Source of the DNA: Flavobacterium sp.
Lineage (GTDB): Bacteria; Bacteroidota; Bacteroidia; Flavobacteriales; Flavobacteriaceae
Assembly (NCBI RefSeq): GCF_024710485.1
Contig: NZ_JANJUQ010000023.1
Coordinates: forward strand, 62,001-126,000
DNA: 64,000 nucleotides
Direction: 5' to 3'
Of this stretch, positions 33,613 to 42,024 are shown piece after piece. The notes under the pieces are model-generated. The model had not been told where the DNA came from. It saw only the letters and a program-made list of their open reading frames with translations, and ran no database searches. Position numbers and translations under genes: made by a program. Every line of letters starts with the position of its first letter. Position 1 is the first letter of the stretch.

Positions 33613-33983
33613 CAGCTCAGGGTTTTGTACATCATGGCGGCGGAAATGTTCAGCGCGCGATTTTTGATTTCTTCGGCCTTCGGACCTTCAAAAAGTTTGT
33701 CTACGGTTTCAGTGAATAATTTATTCCAATGTCCGAAATGCGTCGGGTTCATCGGGCTTTTTTCGTGTAATTCTTTGTGACGGGCCATCGGATTGCCTTC
33801 GTAATTTCCGGTAAAGAAAAGAATGTTTTCCCAAAAATTGTACATTTTGGGCAGGTGATTTTCCCAATTCACCTGAGCCACATCGTTGAATAAATAACCG
33901 ATAACGTCGTCGGTTTTTACTTTGTCGTAAAAGGTATTGACCAATTTCTCGATGTCTTTTCGGTTTCGGATATCGGTTTTCAT
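33612..33983 (-). CDS. Group III-like truncated haemoglobin
   Basis: 123 aa: DIRNRKDIEKLVNTFYDKVKTDDVIGYLF..., then YNFWENILFFTGNYEGNPMARHKELHEKSPMNPTHFGHWNKLFTETVDKLFEG. This is the pattern of group III truncated globins, with proximal histidine in THFGHW or HKEL. Cytoplasmic, no signal. Family knowledge: NO/O2-related or haem-peroxidase function. Between nosY and the CopD-like gene with one- to two-base junctions, so an integral part of the nos operon; probably NO protection or NO signalling during N2O reduction. Confidence 0.85.
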   Translation of the reverse strand: MKTDIRNRKDIEKLVNTFYDKVKTDDVIGYLFNDVAQVNWENHLPKMYNFWENILFFTGNYEGNPMARHKELHEKSPMNPTHFGHWNKLFTETVDKLFEGPKAEEIKNRALNISAAMMYKTLS

Positions 33984-33984
33984 G

Positions 33985-34752
33985 TTACAAATCTTTTTGG
34001 TTGAATTTTTTCAGTGAGATAAAAAACGGAACCATCGCCCACAAACAAAGCAGCAAAAACGAAACGATTAAACCGACTGCGGTTCCGAAGAAATCCTGAA
34101 AAATGGCTCCGGTATAACCCATCATGGCAGAAACATCCAAGTGCATCAAAATTTGAATACGCGCCAAATCGATTGGGCTTAAAGCCGTCATGGCTACCAT
34201 GGCATGTTCGATAGGATAATCGGCCAATTGGAAGAGTAAGAACAACACGATACCGTCGAATAATAAGGCAAAAAACAACCAAGTCATGATGGCAATCCCA
34301 ATGCCTTTGGCTTTGTCTCGGGTTAGAATCGAGCTCAAAAAGGCCAGCGCTACAAAGATGACCGAGATTAAACTGCCGACCACAATCATCATTAGTCCAA
34401 CGCTGTCGGGTGCATTAATCAGCAACGGAATGCCGGCACCGACCACAAAGGCTAATACCATAGAAAGTGACAATCCCAAGAACAAACTGGTCCAAATTTT
34501 TCGGCGTTTGATGGGTTGGCTCAGCAACAGTTCGATAAATTCTGAGCTGTTGTATAAGTAAATGGTGGAAAATAGTATGGAAACCAATGGTACGGTGAAT
34601 AAAATTACGTTGAGTATGGTAAGTAAGCCTTTGGCAGCGTTGTCTTCCAAGGCAAAAGAACTCCAAGACAATGCGGCCAAAATCAAGGTATAGGCCAACA
34701 CAATTTTATTCTTCAGGATATCGAGTAAGATGATTTTAATGATGCGGTTCAT
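33985..34752 (-). CDS. nosY: NosY, ABC permease for NosZ maturation
   Basis: 255 aa with about six membrane helices (MNRIIKIILLDILKNKIVLAYTLILAALSW...). Together with NosF and NosD it forms the machinery that delivers sulfur and helps build the CuZ centre of NosZ. Overlaps nosF by four bases (ATGA). Length and order (nosD-F-Y) are standard for clade II nos clusters. Confidence 0.9.
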   Translation of the reverse strand: MNRIIKIILLDILKNKIVLAYTLILAALSWSSFALEDNAAKGLLTILNVILFTVPLVSILFSTIYLYNSSEFIELLLSQPIKRRKIWTSLFLGLSLSMVLAFVVGAGIPLLINAPDSVGLMMIVVGSLISVIFVALAFLSSILTRDKAKGIGIAIMTWLFFALLFDGIVLFLLFQLADYPIEHAMVAMTALSPIDLARIQILMHLDVSAMMGYTGAIFQDFFGTAVGLIVSFLLLCLWAMVPFFISLKKFNQKDL

Positions 34753-35477
34753 GGTGCGTTTCGGGTTTCGGTTTGTTTGGCTTTCAGGATGCTGGCAATG
34801 GCTTTGGAAATTCTGGTTTCGTTGGTTTCGGCTTGAATAACGGTAACATTTTTATGGAAATGCACTTGGCCCTCCTGCATAAAAATGATTTCGGTGATTA
34901 AGTCGTCGAGTTCACTAAGCAAGTGTGACGTGATGAGAATCAGTTTGCCTTTTTCTTTTTCGCGGATGATTTTTTCTTTTAAAATCTCAGACGCCAGCGG
35001 ATCTAAACCGGCTGTAGGTTCGTCTAAAATCAGCACATCGGGATTGAATAAGAAGGCTAAAACAGCACTTACTTTTTGGGTAGTTCCGCCCGAAAGGGTT
35101 CGCATTTGTTTGTCGAACATTTTTTCGAGCTCGAAAGCGTGAATCAATTCTTCGTCTAAATTAGTGGCTGTAGGACGAACTTTTTTAATCATTTCGATGA
35201 TTTGACCGATGGTCATGTTGTCGGGATAGCGTCCAATTTGTGGCATATAGCCTATGTTGTTTCGGTACAAATAATCACCGAGAATTGATTTTCCGTTGAA
35301 AGTAATCGAACCGTTATCGGGAATGACCATGCCTAAAATCGATTTGATTAAAGTGGTTTTTCCGCAACCGTTAGGTCCGATTAGGGCAATGCATTGTCCT
35401 TTTTGAAACGAAAGGGTAATGTCTTGTAATACGGCTAATTTGCCGAATTTTTTGTTTATATTTTGTATATCTATCAT
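34749..35477 (-). CDS. nosF: NosF, ABC ATPase for NosZ maturation
   Basis: 242 aa. Walker A GPNGCGKTTL, Q-loop GYMPQIGRYPDNMT, signature LSGGTTQK, Walker B VLILDEPTAGLDP. Forms the ATPase of the NosFY transporter that works with NosD. Overlaps nosD and nosY by four bases each. Confidence 0.93.
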   Translation of the reverse strand: MIDIQNINKKFGKLAVLQDITLSFQKGQCIALIGPNGCGKTTLIKSILGMVIPDNGSITFNGKSILGDYLYRNNIGYMPQIGRYPDNMTIGQIIEMIKKVRPTATNLDEELIHAFELEKMFDKQMRTLSGGTTQKVSAVLAFLFNPDVLILDEPTAGLDPLASEILKEKIIREKEKGKLILITSHLLSELDDLITEIIFMQEGQVHFHKNVTVIQAETNETRISKAIASILKAKQTETRNAP

Positions 35478-36703
35478 AGCGGCAGAGACTTCATTAAAGG
35501 CGTATTGTCTACAAAATTATCAGGGGTGATACTGGGTAATACTTTTTCGGATTTGTCCAAAAGGGTAATCATAAAACTTCGGTACAATAACATCGACGAC
35601 GGATTGCTTTCGGTGAGCACTGCAAACAAACTCAGCGGATGGTAGGGCACATCGCCTATGCCGTCTTTGTTTAAATCGTAGCCTTCGTATTTGTCCCAGT
35701 AATTGCTATTGAAGGTATTGAGTACCAAACTTCCGTTGGTGCTGATGTCGAATGTATTGCCGACATAGTTGTTGTTTACCACTTCGTTTTCCATACAACT
35801 GGCTTGGATTTTCATGCCCCAGCCGTTAGCTTCAAAAACGTTTTTTTCGACTTTAATTCGGGACGTACCTTCCATATAAATTCCGGAAGTATTTCGTTTG
35901 AAATGGTTGTTAAAGATATAACTGTCGGCTATCTCTTTGAGCAATAAGCCATAGGCCGAATCGCCCCAGTTTTCTTCGAAATAATTATTGAACATCTTGA
36001 CGTTTTTGGTAAACATCACGGCAACACCGGCTCCGTTTCCTTTGAAGACATTGGTTATATAAGAATCGTCGTTGGAAAACATAAAGTGCAAACCGTAGCG
36101 AATGTTGTGGTTGGAGATGTTGCGCCAAATCACGGAGTTAGTTACAAATTCGAAATAAATTCCGTCTCGGTGTCCCGAAATTTTGTTGCCAATGATTTGC
36201 AGGTTTTCGCTTTTCCAACAGTGAATACCGTTTCCGATGAGTTGTTCTTGTTTACCGTAGGCTTTGATGAAGTTGTTTTTGACAATGCTGTTTTTGGAAT
36301 TTTGGAGGTAGATGCCGAAAAAGTTATTGTCCAGAATGTTGTTCTCAATGCGAACAAAGTTACGGTCATAGACTTTAATTCCACAAGGATCATCTAATGC
36401 CGCATAACCCGAATTAATGATTTTGAAGCCTTTGATAACCACATTATCGGCGGCCACAGAAATGACTTCAAATTTGTTTTGGCCGTCAAGTGTTGGGAAG
36501 TTTTTGCCCAGGAAAATGATTTTTTTGTTAATTAGAATAGTTCCTTCTTTGTAAATACCCGGAGTCACTAACACGGTATCGCCATCGTTAGCCAAAGCTA
36601 GACCTTGTTTGATGGTTTTAACCGGATAGGATTTTCCGATAGTAATGGTTTTGGCATTACTGATTAGGCAAAAAAAGCAAAGGATGTAGACTAATTTTTT
36701 CAT
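35474..36703 (-). CDS. nosD: NosD, periplasmic copper-site assembly protein
   Basis: 409 aa with signal peptide (MKKLVYILCFFCLISNAK) and many right-handed beta-helix repeats (NNILDNNFFGIYLQNSKNSIVKNN..., GNGAGVAVMFTKNVKMFNNYF...), the PbH1/CASH architecture of NosD. Required for CuZ assembly in NosZ. Overlaps nosL and nosF by four bases, showing a tightly coupled operon. Confidence 0.93.
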   Translation of the reverse strand: MKKLVYILCFFCLISNAKTITIGKSYPVKTIKQGLALANDGDTVLVTPGIYKEGTILINKKIIFLGKNFPTLDGQNKFEVISVAADNVVIKGFKIINSGYAALDDPCGIKVYDRNFVRIENNILDNNFFGIYLQNSKNSIVKNNFIKAYGKQEQLIGNGIHCWKSENLQIIGNKISGHRDGIYFEFVTNSVIWRNISNHNIRYGLHFMFSNDDSYITNVFKGNGAGVAVMFTKNVKMFNNYFEENWGDSAYGLLLKEIADSYIFNNHFKRNTSGIYMEGTSRIKVEKNVFEANGWGMKIQASCMENEVVNNNYVGNTFDISTNGSLVLNTFNSNYWDKYEGYDLNKDGIGDVPYHPLSLFAVLTESNPSSMLLYRSFMITLLDKSEKVLPSITPDNFVDNTPLMKSLPL

Positions 36704-37131
36704 TTGTAGGTATTGTAAACTTCAGACCAAGTTAGGGTTTGAGCTCCAAGTTTTTTGGCATATTCGCCTTGTGGTGCAGCGGAAGAGAATCCCGCCACAT
36801 TGCCTCTCATGGGCGAATTAAGTTGATCACTTTTGATATAGAAAGCCGTTTCTGCCGGAATCAAGGTGTTGTCCTTCAAATAATCGCTTACAAAGAAAGA
36901 TTGATAAGGAACAACTGTATTGGATTTGGCAAATTGTATCATACATGCCAAATCGTCAAACTTGTAGTAACGACCTTTTTGGGTAATCAATTCGGCTCCG
37001 AATTTACCGTTAGCAATGGTCATCTTGCAAAAATCGCAAGCATCAGTGTTTATTTTAATCGGTTTTGGTTCGTTGGAGCCGCAGGACATTAAAGTCAGTA
37101 AGGCAATACAGGCTAGGGCAATGGTTTTCAT
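36700..37131 (-). CDS. nosL: NosL, copper chaperone lipoprotein
   Basis: 143 aa, lipobox MSCG, and the copper-binding motif DACDFCKMTI near residue 32, followed by GRYYKFDDLACM, as in NosL. Delivers Cu(I) to apo-NosZ in the periplasm. Starts one base after the stop of the preceding membrane protein gene, overlaps nosD by four bases. Confidence 0.92.
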   Translation of the reverse strand: MKTIALACIALLTLMSCGSNEPKPIKINTDACDFCKMTIANGKFGAELITQKGRYYKFDDLACMIQFAKSNTVVPYQSFFVSDYLKDNTLIPAETAFYIKSDQLNSPMRGNVAGFSSAAPQGEYAKKLGAQTLTWSEVYNTYK

Positions 37132-37132
37132 A

Positions 37133-37717
37133 TTATGCTTTTTTAGTAAACTTATATTCTTTGAGCACCACTAAAAATAATAAAATTCCGGCTACTGTTA
37201 ACATCCAGCCTCCGGTATCTGGTATAGAGTAGGCACCAAAGTTGAGTAATTGTTTGTAACCGATTAGCGGTGGTTGGTAGGCCATGCCCGGCACTCTGAT
37301 GGCCGCGTTAGGATCGAGGTTGTGTCCGTACTCATAATTCCATCGGTAGAAATCTACGGCAGCTAAGATTACAAAAACCACATAACTGATTAGAAAAAGT
37401 AAGACTGCTTTTCTTTTGGCTATGAAAATCAGAATAAGAGCAATGAGTCCGAACGCTCCAAAGACATAAGGCAAAACGGTAAACTCGAAAAAGTTTTCGG
37501 TGTGCAAAGTGGCCATACCGATATAGTGATTTAATCCGTTGATGATTTCCACATCGCCACCTATTTTGTTGGCATGGAGTCTAAGCACTAATCCTTCGGG
37601 ATATTGCGGTGCTTCCAGTTGGATTTGCCACATTGGTACAAACAGTGCACCGATAAATAACGCCCCGGTTATCAAAAGCAATACTTTCGATAGCCCTGAT
37701 ATTGTTGGATTTTTCAT
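37133..37717 (-). CDS. Conserved membrane protein of clade II nos clusters
   Basis: 194 aa from ATG 37717; the longer frame to 37822 runs into the end of nosZ and lacks a membrane start. About four helices with a periplasmic loop after helix I (MWQIQLEAPQYPEGLVLRLHANKIGGDVEIINGLNHYIGM...). Proteins of this kind stand between nosZ and nosL in Bacteroidota; histidines HANK and NHYIGM may bind haem or metal. Function not established. Confidence 0.8.
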   Translation of the reverse strand: MKNPTISGLSKVLLLITGALFIGALFVPMWQIQLEAPQYPEGLVLRLHANKIGGDVEIINGLNHYIGMATLHTENFFEFTVLPYVFGAFGLIALILIFIAKRKAVLLFLISYVVFVILAAVDFYRWNYEYGHNLDPNAAIRVPGMAYQPPLIGYKQLLNFGAYSIPDTGGWMLTVAGILLFLVVLKEYKFTKKA

Positions 37718-37723
37718 TTTATT

Positions 37724-37761
37724 GAGAGAAAAAAAGGGAACAAATAAAATCTGTTCCCTTT
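37724..37761 (-). terminator. Intrinsic terminator between nosZ and the nos accessory genes
   Basis: On the minus strand AAAGGGAACA (37761-37752) pairs with TGTTCCCTTT (37742-37733), followed by a T run. It lies in the 52-base gap after nosZ. Probably partial: it would give more nosZ mRNA than accessory mRNA. Confidence 0.75.
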
Positions 37762-37769
37762 GGTTAATT

Positions 37770-39749
37770 TTATTTGGTTGCCTTCGGTAAGTTGGTTCCC
37801 ACACTCCAAGAGAGCGGGACATTACTTCCGGCCGGAGAAACTCTCACGTAGCCTTGCATTTCTTGGTGTAGCGCGCTACAGAAATCGGTACAGTACATCG
37901 GATACATACCGGCTTTCTTAGGAATCCATTTTAGGGTAGTGGTTTCACCAGGCATGATGAGTAACTCACCGTTATCGGCACCTTTGATGGCAAATCCGTG
38001 CGGTACATCCCAGTCTTGTTCTAAGTTGGTTACGTGGAAGTACACTTCATCGCCTACTTTAATACCTTCAATGTTATCCGGTGCAAAGTGAGAGCGGATG
38101 GATGTCATGTACACATGTACTTGGTTTCCTTGTCGCGTTACTTTAGCATCTTTTTCCCCTTTGGCTACATAAGGGTGATTGTTATCTGCAATTTTATAGA
38201 ATTTCAACTGACCGTTGTTTCGAATCAAATCGGCCGGAGCGGCTTGCGCATAGTGCGGTTCACCGATGGTCGGGAAGTCGAGTATGAGTTGCATTTTATC
38301 GCCGCTGATGTCAAATATTTGAGCGGATTGTGCTAACTCCGGACCGGTTGGTAAATAGCGGTCTTTGGTAATTTTATTATAGGCGATTAAGTATTTACCG
38401 AAAGGTTTTTTACTGTCACCACCAGGGATACATAAGTGACCTACAGAATAGTAAGTTGGTACTCTATCCAATACTTTTAAAGTTTTGATATCCCATTTTA
38501 CTACTTCAGAAGACACGAAGAAAGTGGTATAAGCATTTCCTCTACCGTCGAATTCGGTGTGTAACGGACCTAAGCCCGGTTTTTGCACTTCACCATGTAA
38601 AGCAGCTTCGTATTTTACTACCGGAATTCCGCCATAATCGCCTTCGAATTGTTTGTTTTTGATGGCGCCCATTAATTTATCGAAACTGAATACCGGAATC
38701 AAGGCAGCCAATTTACCGGAACCTACAATGTATTCTCCTGTTGGATCTACGTCACAACCGTGAGGTGATTTAGGACAAGGAATCATGTAACAAATGTCTT
38801 TTAAAGCAGCAGCATCCAACACTAAAACTTCATTTTTCATTTCAGAAGTGGCAGTGTGTGTTTTCTCATTCCATTTGTTGTGAGCGTATTTTACGCTTTG
38901 TTTTTTACCTTTTCCGGCTTTGATGTACTCTTCGGCTTTTTTCCAGTTCACCGCCATAATGAAGTCTTTGTCACGTTGAGACGCATTTACTTCTAATAAG
39001 GTGTTGGCTTGTTCGGTGTTGTAACAAGAGAAGAAGAACCAACCGTGAGATTTGCCTTTACCGGCGTGAGATAAGTCGAAGTTAACACCCGGTGTAACAA
39101 TTTGGAACGCTAAGTCCATTTCTCCTTCTTTGCCCACTTTCACAAAACTGATGTGGCCTTTGAAGTTTTCTTTATAAGTATTGATGGCTACATCTCCGTT
39201 TTCGTAATCCGGCGGTACACTAAAACGAGTTCCGGCTACTACATATTCAGTATTTTCGGTGATGAATGGCGAAGAGTGATTACCACCACTGTTTGGCAAC
39301 TCGATAATTTCGGCAGTTTTGAACGTTTTCAAGTCGATACGAGCGATACGCGGGGTGTTGTTGGCGTTACCAAAAACCCAACGACCATCTACTTCACCAT
39401 TGGTTTGAGAGAGTTCGGTGTGGTGTAAATCGTCCCAAGGCACAAAACCGTTGGACGTGTTTAACATCGGTTTGGTTTCTTCGCTGTAACCCCATCCTTT
39501 TTCAGGGTCAACGGAAAACACCGGAATTACTCGGAATAATCTACCGCTTGGCAGACCGTAAACACTCAACTGTCCGCTGAAACCTCCGGACACGAAGTTA
39601 TAAAATTCGTCATATTTACCCGGAGCGACATAGGCTTTTTGAGCGGCATCACCACTCACAGCATCGCCCGAGTTCTTTGGCTTACAAGAAGTGAACAAAG
39701 CACCTCCGAGAACGATAGCAAAAATTGCTTTTACAAACTTATTTTTCAT
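37770..39749 (-). CDS. nosZ: Nitrous oxide reductase, clade II type
   Basis: Reduces N2O to N2 in the periplasm. 659 aa. The signal is Sec-type with a lipobox (ALFTSCKP), not twin-arginine, which is typical of clade II NosZ. A seven-bladed propeller carries CuZ histidines (for example NSGGNHSSPF, DLSHAGKGKSHGW, SPHGCDVDPTG, GLGPLHTEFDG, IGEPHYAQ). The C-terminal cupredoxin has the CuA site YCTDFCSALHQEMQGY: C620, C624, H628, M631. Preceded by a cytochrome c and followed by accessory genes, all on one strand under the operator at 40351. Confidence 0.96.
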   Translation of the reverse strand: MKNKFVKAIFAIVLGGALFTSCKPKNSGDAVSGDAAQKAYVAPGKYDEFYNFVSGGFSGQLSVYGLPSGRLFRVIPVFSVDPEKGWGYSEETKPMLNTSNGFVPWDDLHHTELSQTNGEVDGRWVFGNANNTPRIARIDLKTFKTAEIIELPNSGGNHSSPFITENTEYVVAGTRFSVPPDYENGDVAINTYKENFKGHISFVKVGKEGEMDLAFQIVTPGVNFDLSHAGKGKSHGWFFFSCYNTEQANTLLEVNASQRDKDFIMAVNWKKAEEYIKAGKGKKQSVKYAHNKWNEKTHTATSEMKNEVLVLDAAALKDICYMIPCPKSPHGCDVDPTGEYIVGSGKLAALIPVFSFDKLMGAIKNKQFEGDYGGIPVVKYEAALHGEVQKPGLGPLHTEFDGRGNAYTTFFVSSEVVKWDIKTLKVLDRVPTYYSVGHLCIPGGDSKKPFGKYLIAYNKITKDRYLPTGPELAQSAQIFDISGDKMQLILDFPTIGEPHYAQAAPADLIRNNGQLKFYKIADNNHPYVAKGEKDAKVTRQGNQVHVYMTSIRSHFAPDNIEGIKVGDEVYFHVTNLEQDWDVPHGFAIKGADNGELLIMPGETTTLKWIPKKAGMYPMYCTDFCSALHQEMQGYVRVSPAGSNVPLSWSVGTNLPKATK

Positions 39750-39766
39750 TATTATTGATTTAAATA

Positions 39767-39800
39767 AGATTGGTCAGCACTTTCACGGGTTAACCAATCT
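39767..39800 (-). promoter_or_regulatory. Intercistronic hairpin before nosZ
   Basis: AGATTGGT (39767-39774) pairs with ACCAATCT (39793-39800), between the cytochrome c stop and the nosZ start. Without a proper U run it looks like an mRNA processing or stability element. Confidence 0.5.
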
Positions 39801-39811
39801 CAGGTTTTGGT

Positions 39812-40294
39812 TTATTTTACACCGTCATTTTTACGCATGTACTCTAAGATGTGACGAGCATCATCATCGCTTAATCCTTGGTTAGGCATACGAACCAGAC
39901 AGATTTCCAATTGGGCCTGTACTTCCGGATCTTTGTCAATCATTGGGTCAGGATTAGTAATAAAGTTCATAATCCACTCCGGTCTTCTTCTTTCGGTTAC
40001 GCCTTTCCATCCCGGACCAACCAATTTTTCATCGGTCATTTTGTGGCATGAAGTACATTTTACTCCGGATACTTCTTCTCCTTTAGTAGCCATGGCTTGA
40101 TCAAGTGAAGCGCCAAGCTCTACAGTAGTGAATTTACCTTCACCTCTTTTAGGATCGTAACTAGCAGGATCAGCGGCAGTTGTTTGAGAAGCAGACGGGT
40201 CGGCTGCAGGGTTGTATTCTTCAGTTTCTTTTTCTTTTTTTCCGCAAGCAATCAGTAGGGAAAAAGCGAGAGCAGTTAAAAATAATTTTTTCAT
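39812..40294 (-). CDS. Lipid-anchored cytochrome c, first gene of the nos operon
   Basis: 160 aa from ATG 40294; an upstream extension to 40390 would cross the promoter. Lipobox LIACGK, acidic and Ala/Ser/Thr-rich linker, then a mono-haem domain with CTSCHKM and a likely axial methionine in RMPNQGL near the C-terminus. Inferred role: electron donor to NosZ, as c-type cytochromes in other clade II clusters. Promoter GAAATTTG (40321-40328) lies 34.5 bp (to TTTG) from the operator. Confidence 0.88.
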   Translation of the reverse strand: MKKLFLTALAFSLLIACGKKEKETEEYNPAADPSASQTTAADPASYDPKRGEGKFTTVELGASLDQAMATKGEEVSGVKCTSCHKMTDEKLVGPGWKGVTERRRPEWIMNFITNPDPMIDKDPEVQAQLEICLVRMPNQGLSDDDARHILEYMRKNDGVK

Positions 40295-40350
40295 GATAGG
40301 AAGTGTTAAAAATTCATATACAAATTTCAGTATTAAACACTTGTTAATTT

Positions 40351-40366
40351 TATGATTACAATCATA
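40351..40366. promoter_or_regulatory. Fnr/Crp-type operator, nos operon
   Basis: TATGATTACAATCATA, nearly identical to the other five dyads. On the minus strand TTTG (40324-40321) is at 34.5 bp. No matching -7 element is seen toward the plus-strand gene. Confidence 0.68.
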
Positions 40367-40518
40367 AAGAGCAGGAAACTTTTCAGTCACATTTTTACAA
40401 ACGTATGATTCTGATAATCAATCAGTCATAAATGATTCGGCTGAAGACCGTTAGTGTATTAAAAAATGCTTTACAAGCTGTAACTATAAATCTTATCTTT
40501 ACTTCTCAATTTAAGCTT

Positions 40519-41478
40519 ATGCCTAATCAAAACATCAAAATATTACACATCGACAGCAATCATCCACTGTTGTGGGAACAGCTTGAACAAGCCGGGTTTC
40601 AGAATGAAGCCGATTTCACATCGTCTAAAAGCGAAATCGAAGCTAAAATTCAGTATTATCAAGGGATTGTTATTCGGAGTCGGTTTAAAATCGACCAAGA
40701 TTTTATAGATAAAGCCACCAATCTCAAGTTTATTGCCAGAGTCGGTGCCGGTTTGGAAAGTATTGATTGTGACTATGCTGAAGCTAAAGGTATTCATTTG
40801 ATTGCGGCACCCGAAGGGAATTGCAATGCCGTTGGGGAACATGCTTTAGGGATGTTATTGTCGTTAATGAACAAACTCAACAGGGCTGACCGTTTGGTGC
40901 GCCAAGGCCAATGGATACGCGAAGGCAATCGAGGGTATGAGTTAGAAGGTAAGACCGTTGGTATTATAGGATATGGCAATATGGGGAAATCGTTTGCCAA
41001 AAAGCTGCGCGGATTTGACGTTACCGTTTTGTGTTACGATATTTTACCCAATGTAGGCGATGCCAATGCGCGTCAAGTTTCGTTAGCCGAATTGCAAGCC
41101 AAAGCGGAGGTATTGAGTTTGCACATTCCGTGGACACCGGAAACGGATAAAATGGTAAATGCTCCATTTATCGACGCTTTTGCCCACCCTTTTTGGTTGA
41201 TCAATACGTCAAGGGGGAAAAATGTGTTGACCGATGATTTGGTGGCTGCGTTGGAATCGGGTAAAATCCTTGGCGCCGGATTAGACGTTTTGGAATACGA
41301 AAAATTATCCTTTGAAAATCTTTTCATCGATACCGAAAAACCCAAGGCTTTTGAGTATTTACTGCAAGCGGAAAATGTATTGTTAACCCCACATATTGCG
41401 GGCTGGACTTTTGAAAGTCATAAAAAATTGGCCCAAACGATAGTGGATAAAATCGTTGCGTTTTATGAACAAAATTAG
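40519..41478 (+). CDS. D-isomer-specific 2-hydroxyacid dehydrogenase
   Basis: 319 aa from ATG 40519; the frame is open further up to 40432 but a -7-like TATCTTTA at 40494-40501 supports the internal start. NAD-binding GIIGYGNMGKSFAKKL, arginine-containing LINTSRGKNV, and catalytic histidine in LTPHIAGWTFES, as in the SerA/phosphoglycerate dehydrogenase-like group. Substrate cannot be told; no serB/serC neighbours. The downstream gene overlaps by 14 bases. Confidence 0.88.
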   Translation: MPNQNIKILHIDSNHPLLWEQLEQAGFQNEADFTSSKSEIEAKIQYYQGIVIRSRFKIDQDFIDKATNLKFIARVGAGLESIDCDYAEAKGIHLIAAPEGNCNAVGEHALGMLLSLMNKLNRADRLVRQGQWIREGNRGYELEGKTVGIIGYGNMGKSFAKKLRGFDVTVLCYDILPNVGDANARQVSLAELQAKAEVLSLHIPWTPETDKMVNAPFIDAFAHPFWLINTSRGKNVLTDDLVAALESGKILGAGLDVLEYEKLSFENLFIDTEKPKAFEYLLQAENVLLTPHIAGWTFESHKKLAQTIVDKIVAFYEQN

Positions 41479-41866
41479 TTATTACTTAGTTGTGATTGTA
41501 GGGTTACTGACTTTTATTCAGTTTTTCCCACACGCATTTTTAGGAATGCCTTCTGTATTGGAGCACATTCAAAAAGGAGAGATTCAACCTGCGGCAGCAC
41601 AAAGCATGCAAATGATTTGGTTGTATTCCTCCGTAATGATGTTACTGTCGAGCATTTGGTTATTCTTTTTGGCTAAACCTGTCAAAGAAGGAAAGCACGT
41701 AGCTCGTTTGCAGGTGTTGTACCTGAGTATTGGTTTGTTGGCTTTTGGATTGGGTTGCAGTTATATTGCTCAAACAGTATTCAATCCATTGTTTTTCTTT
41801 ACGGTAGAAGGTATTTTGTTGTTATTGTCGGTAACGGTGTTTTATAGAAGAGATCAGCAAGAGTAG
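41465..41866 (+). CDS. Four-helix membrane protein
   Basis: 133 aa from ATG 41465 (41456 is an alternative). Four hydrophobic segments (YYLVVIVGLLTFIQFF, MIWLYSSVMMLLSSIWLFFLA, VLYLSIGLLAFGLGCSYIA, LFFFTVEGILLLLSVTVFY). No motif. Overlaps the dehydrogenase gene, so co-transcribed. Unknown function. Confidence 0.7.
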   Translation: MNKISYYLVVIVGLLTFIQFFPHAFLGMPSVLEHIQKGEIQPAAAQSMQMIWLYSSVMMLLSSIWLFFLAKPVKEGKHVARLQVLYLSIGLLAFGLGCSYIAQTVFNPLFFFTVEGILLLLSVTVFYRRDQQE

Positions 41867-41952
41867 ATAAAGGTTTTTAACCGGGGTTGCTTTTTGGGTT
41901 GGAATTTTATATCAATAAATTATTACTAATTAAATTTATTACAAAATTTCTG

Positions 41953-41960
41953 TATATTTG
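41953..41960 (+). promoter_or_regulatory. Putative -7 promoter element for the DUF805 gene
   Basis: TATATTTG, perfect TAnnTTTG; leaves a leader of about 58 bases before ATG 42025. Confidence 0.55.
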
Positions 41961-42024
41961 AGAATATTAACCAACGGAGTAACCGAAAATCCTTAAGAGT
42001 AGGACTAACTAAAAACTATTATTT

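Noticed and set aside
37718..37822. N-terminal extension of the nos membrane protein into nosZ
   Set aside because: The extension crosses the terminator and the end of nosZ and gives a hydrophilic N-terminus before the first helix.
40404..40428. A seventh dyad-like sequence (TATGATTC...AGTCATA) upstream of the 2-hydroxyacid dehydrogenase
   Set aside because: The half-sites are too far apart for the N6 spacing and no -7 element lies at the expected distance.
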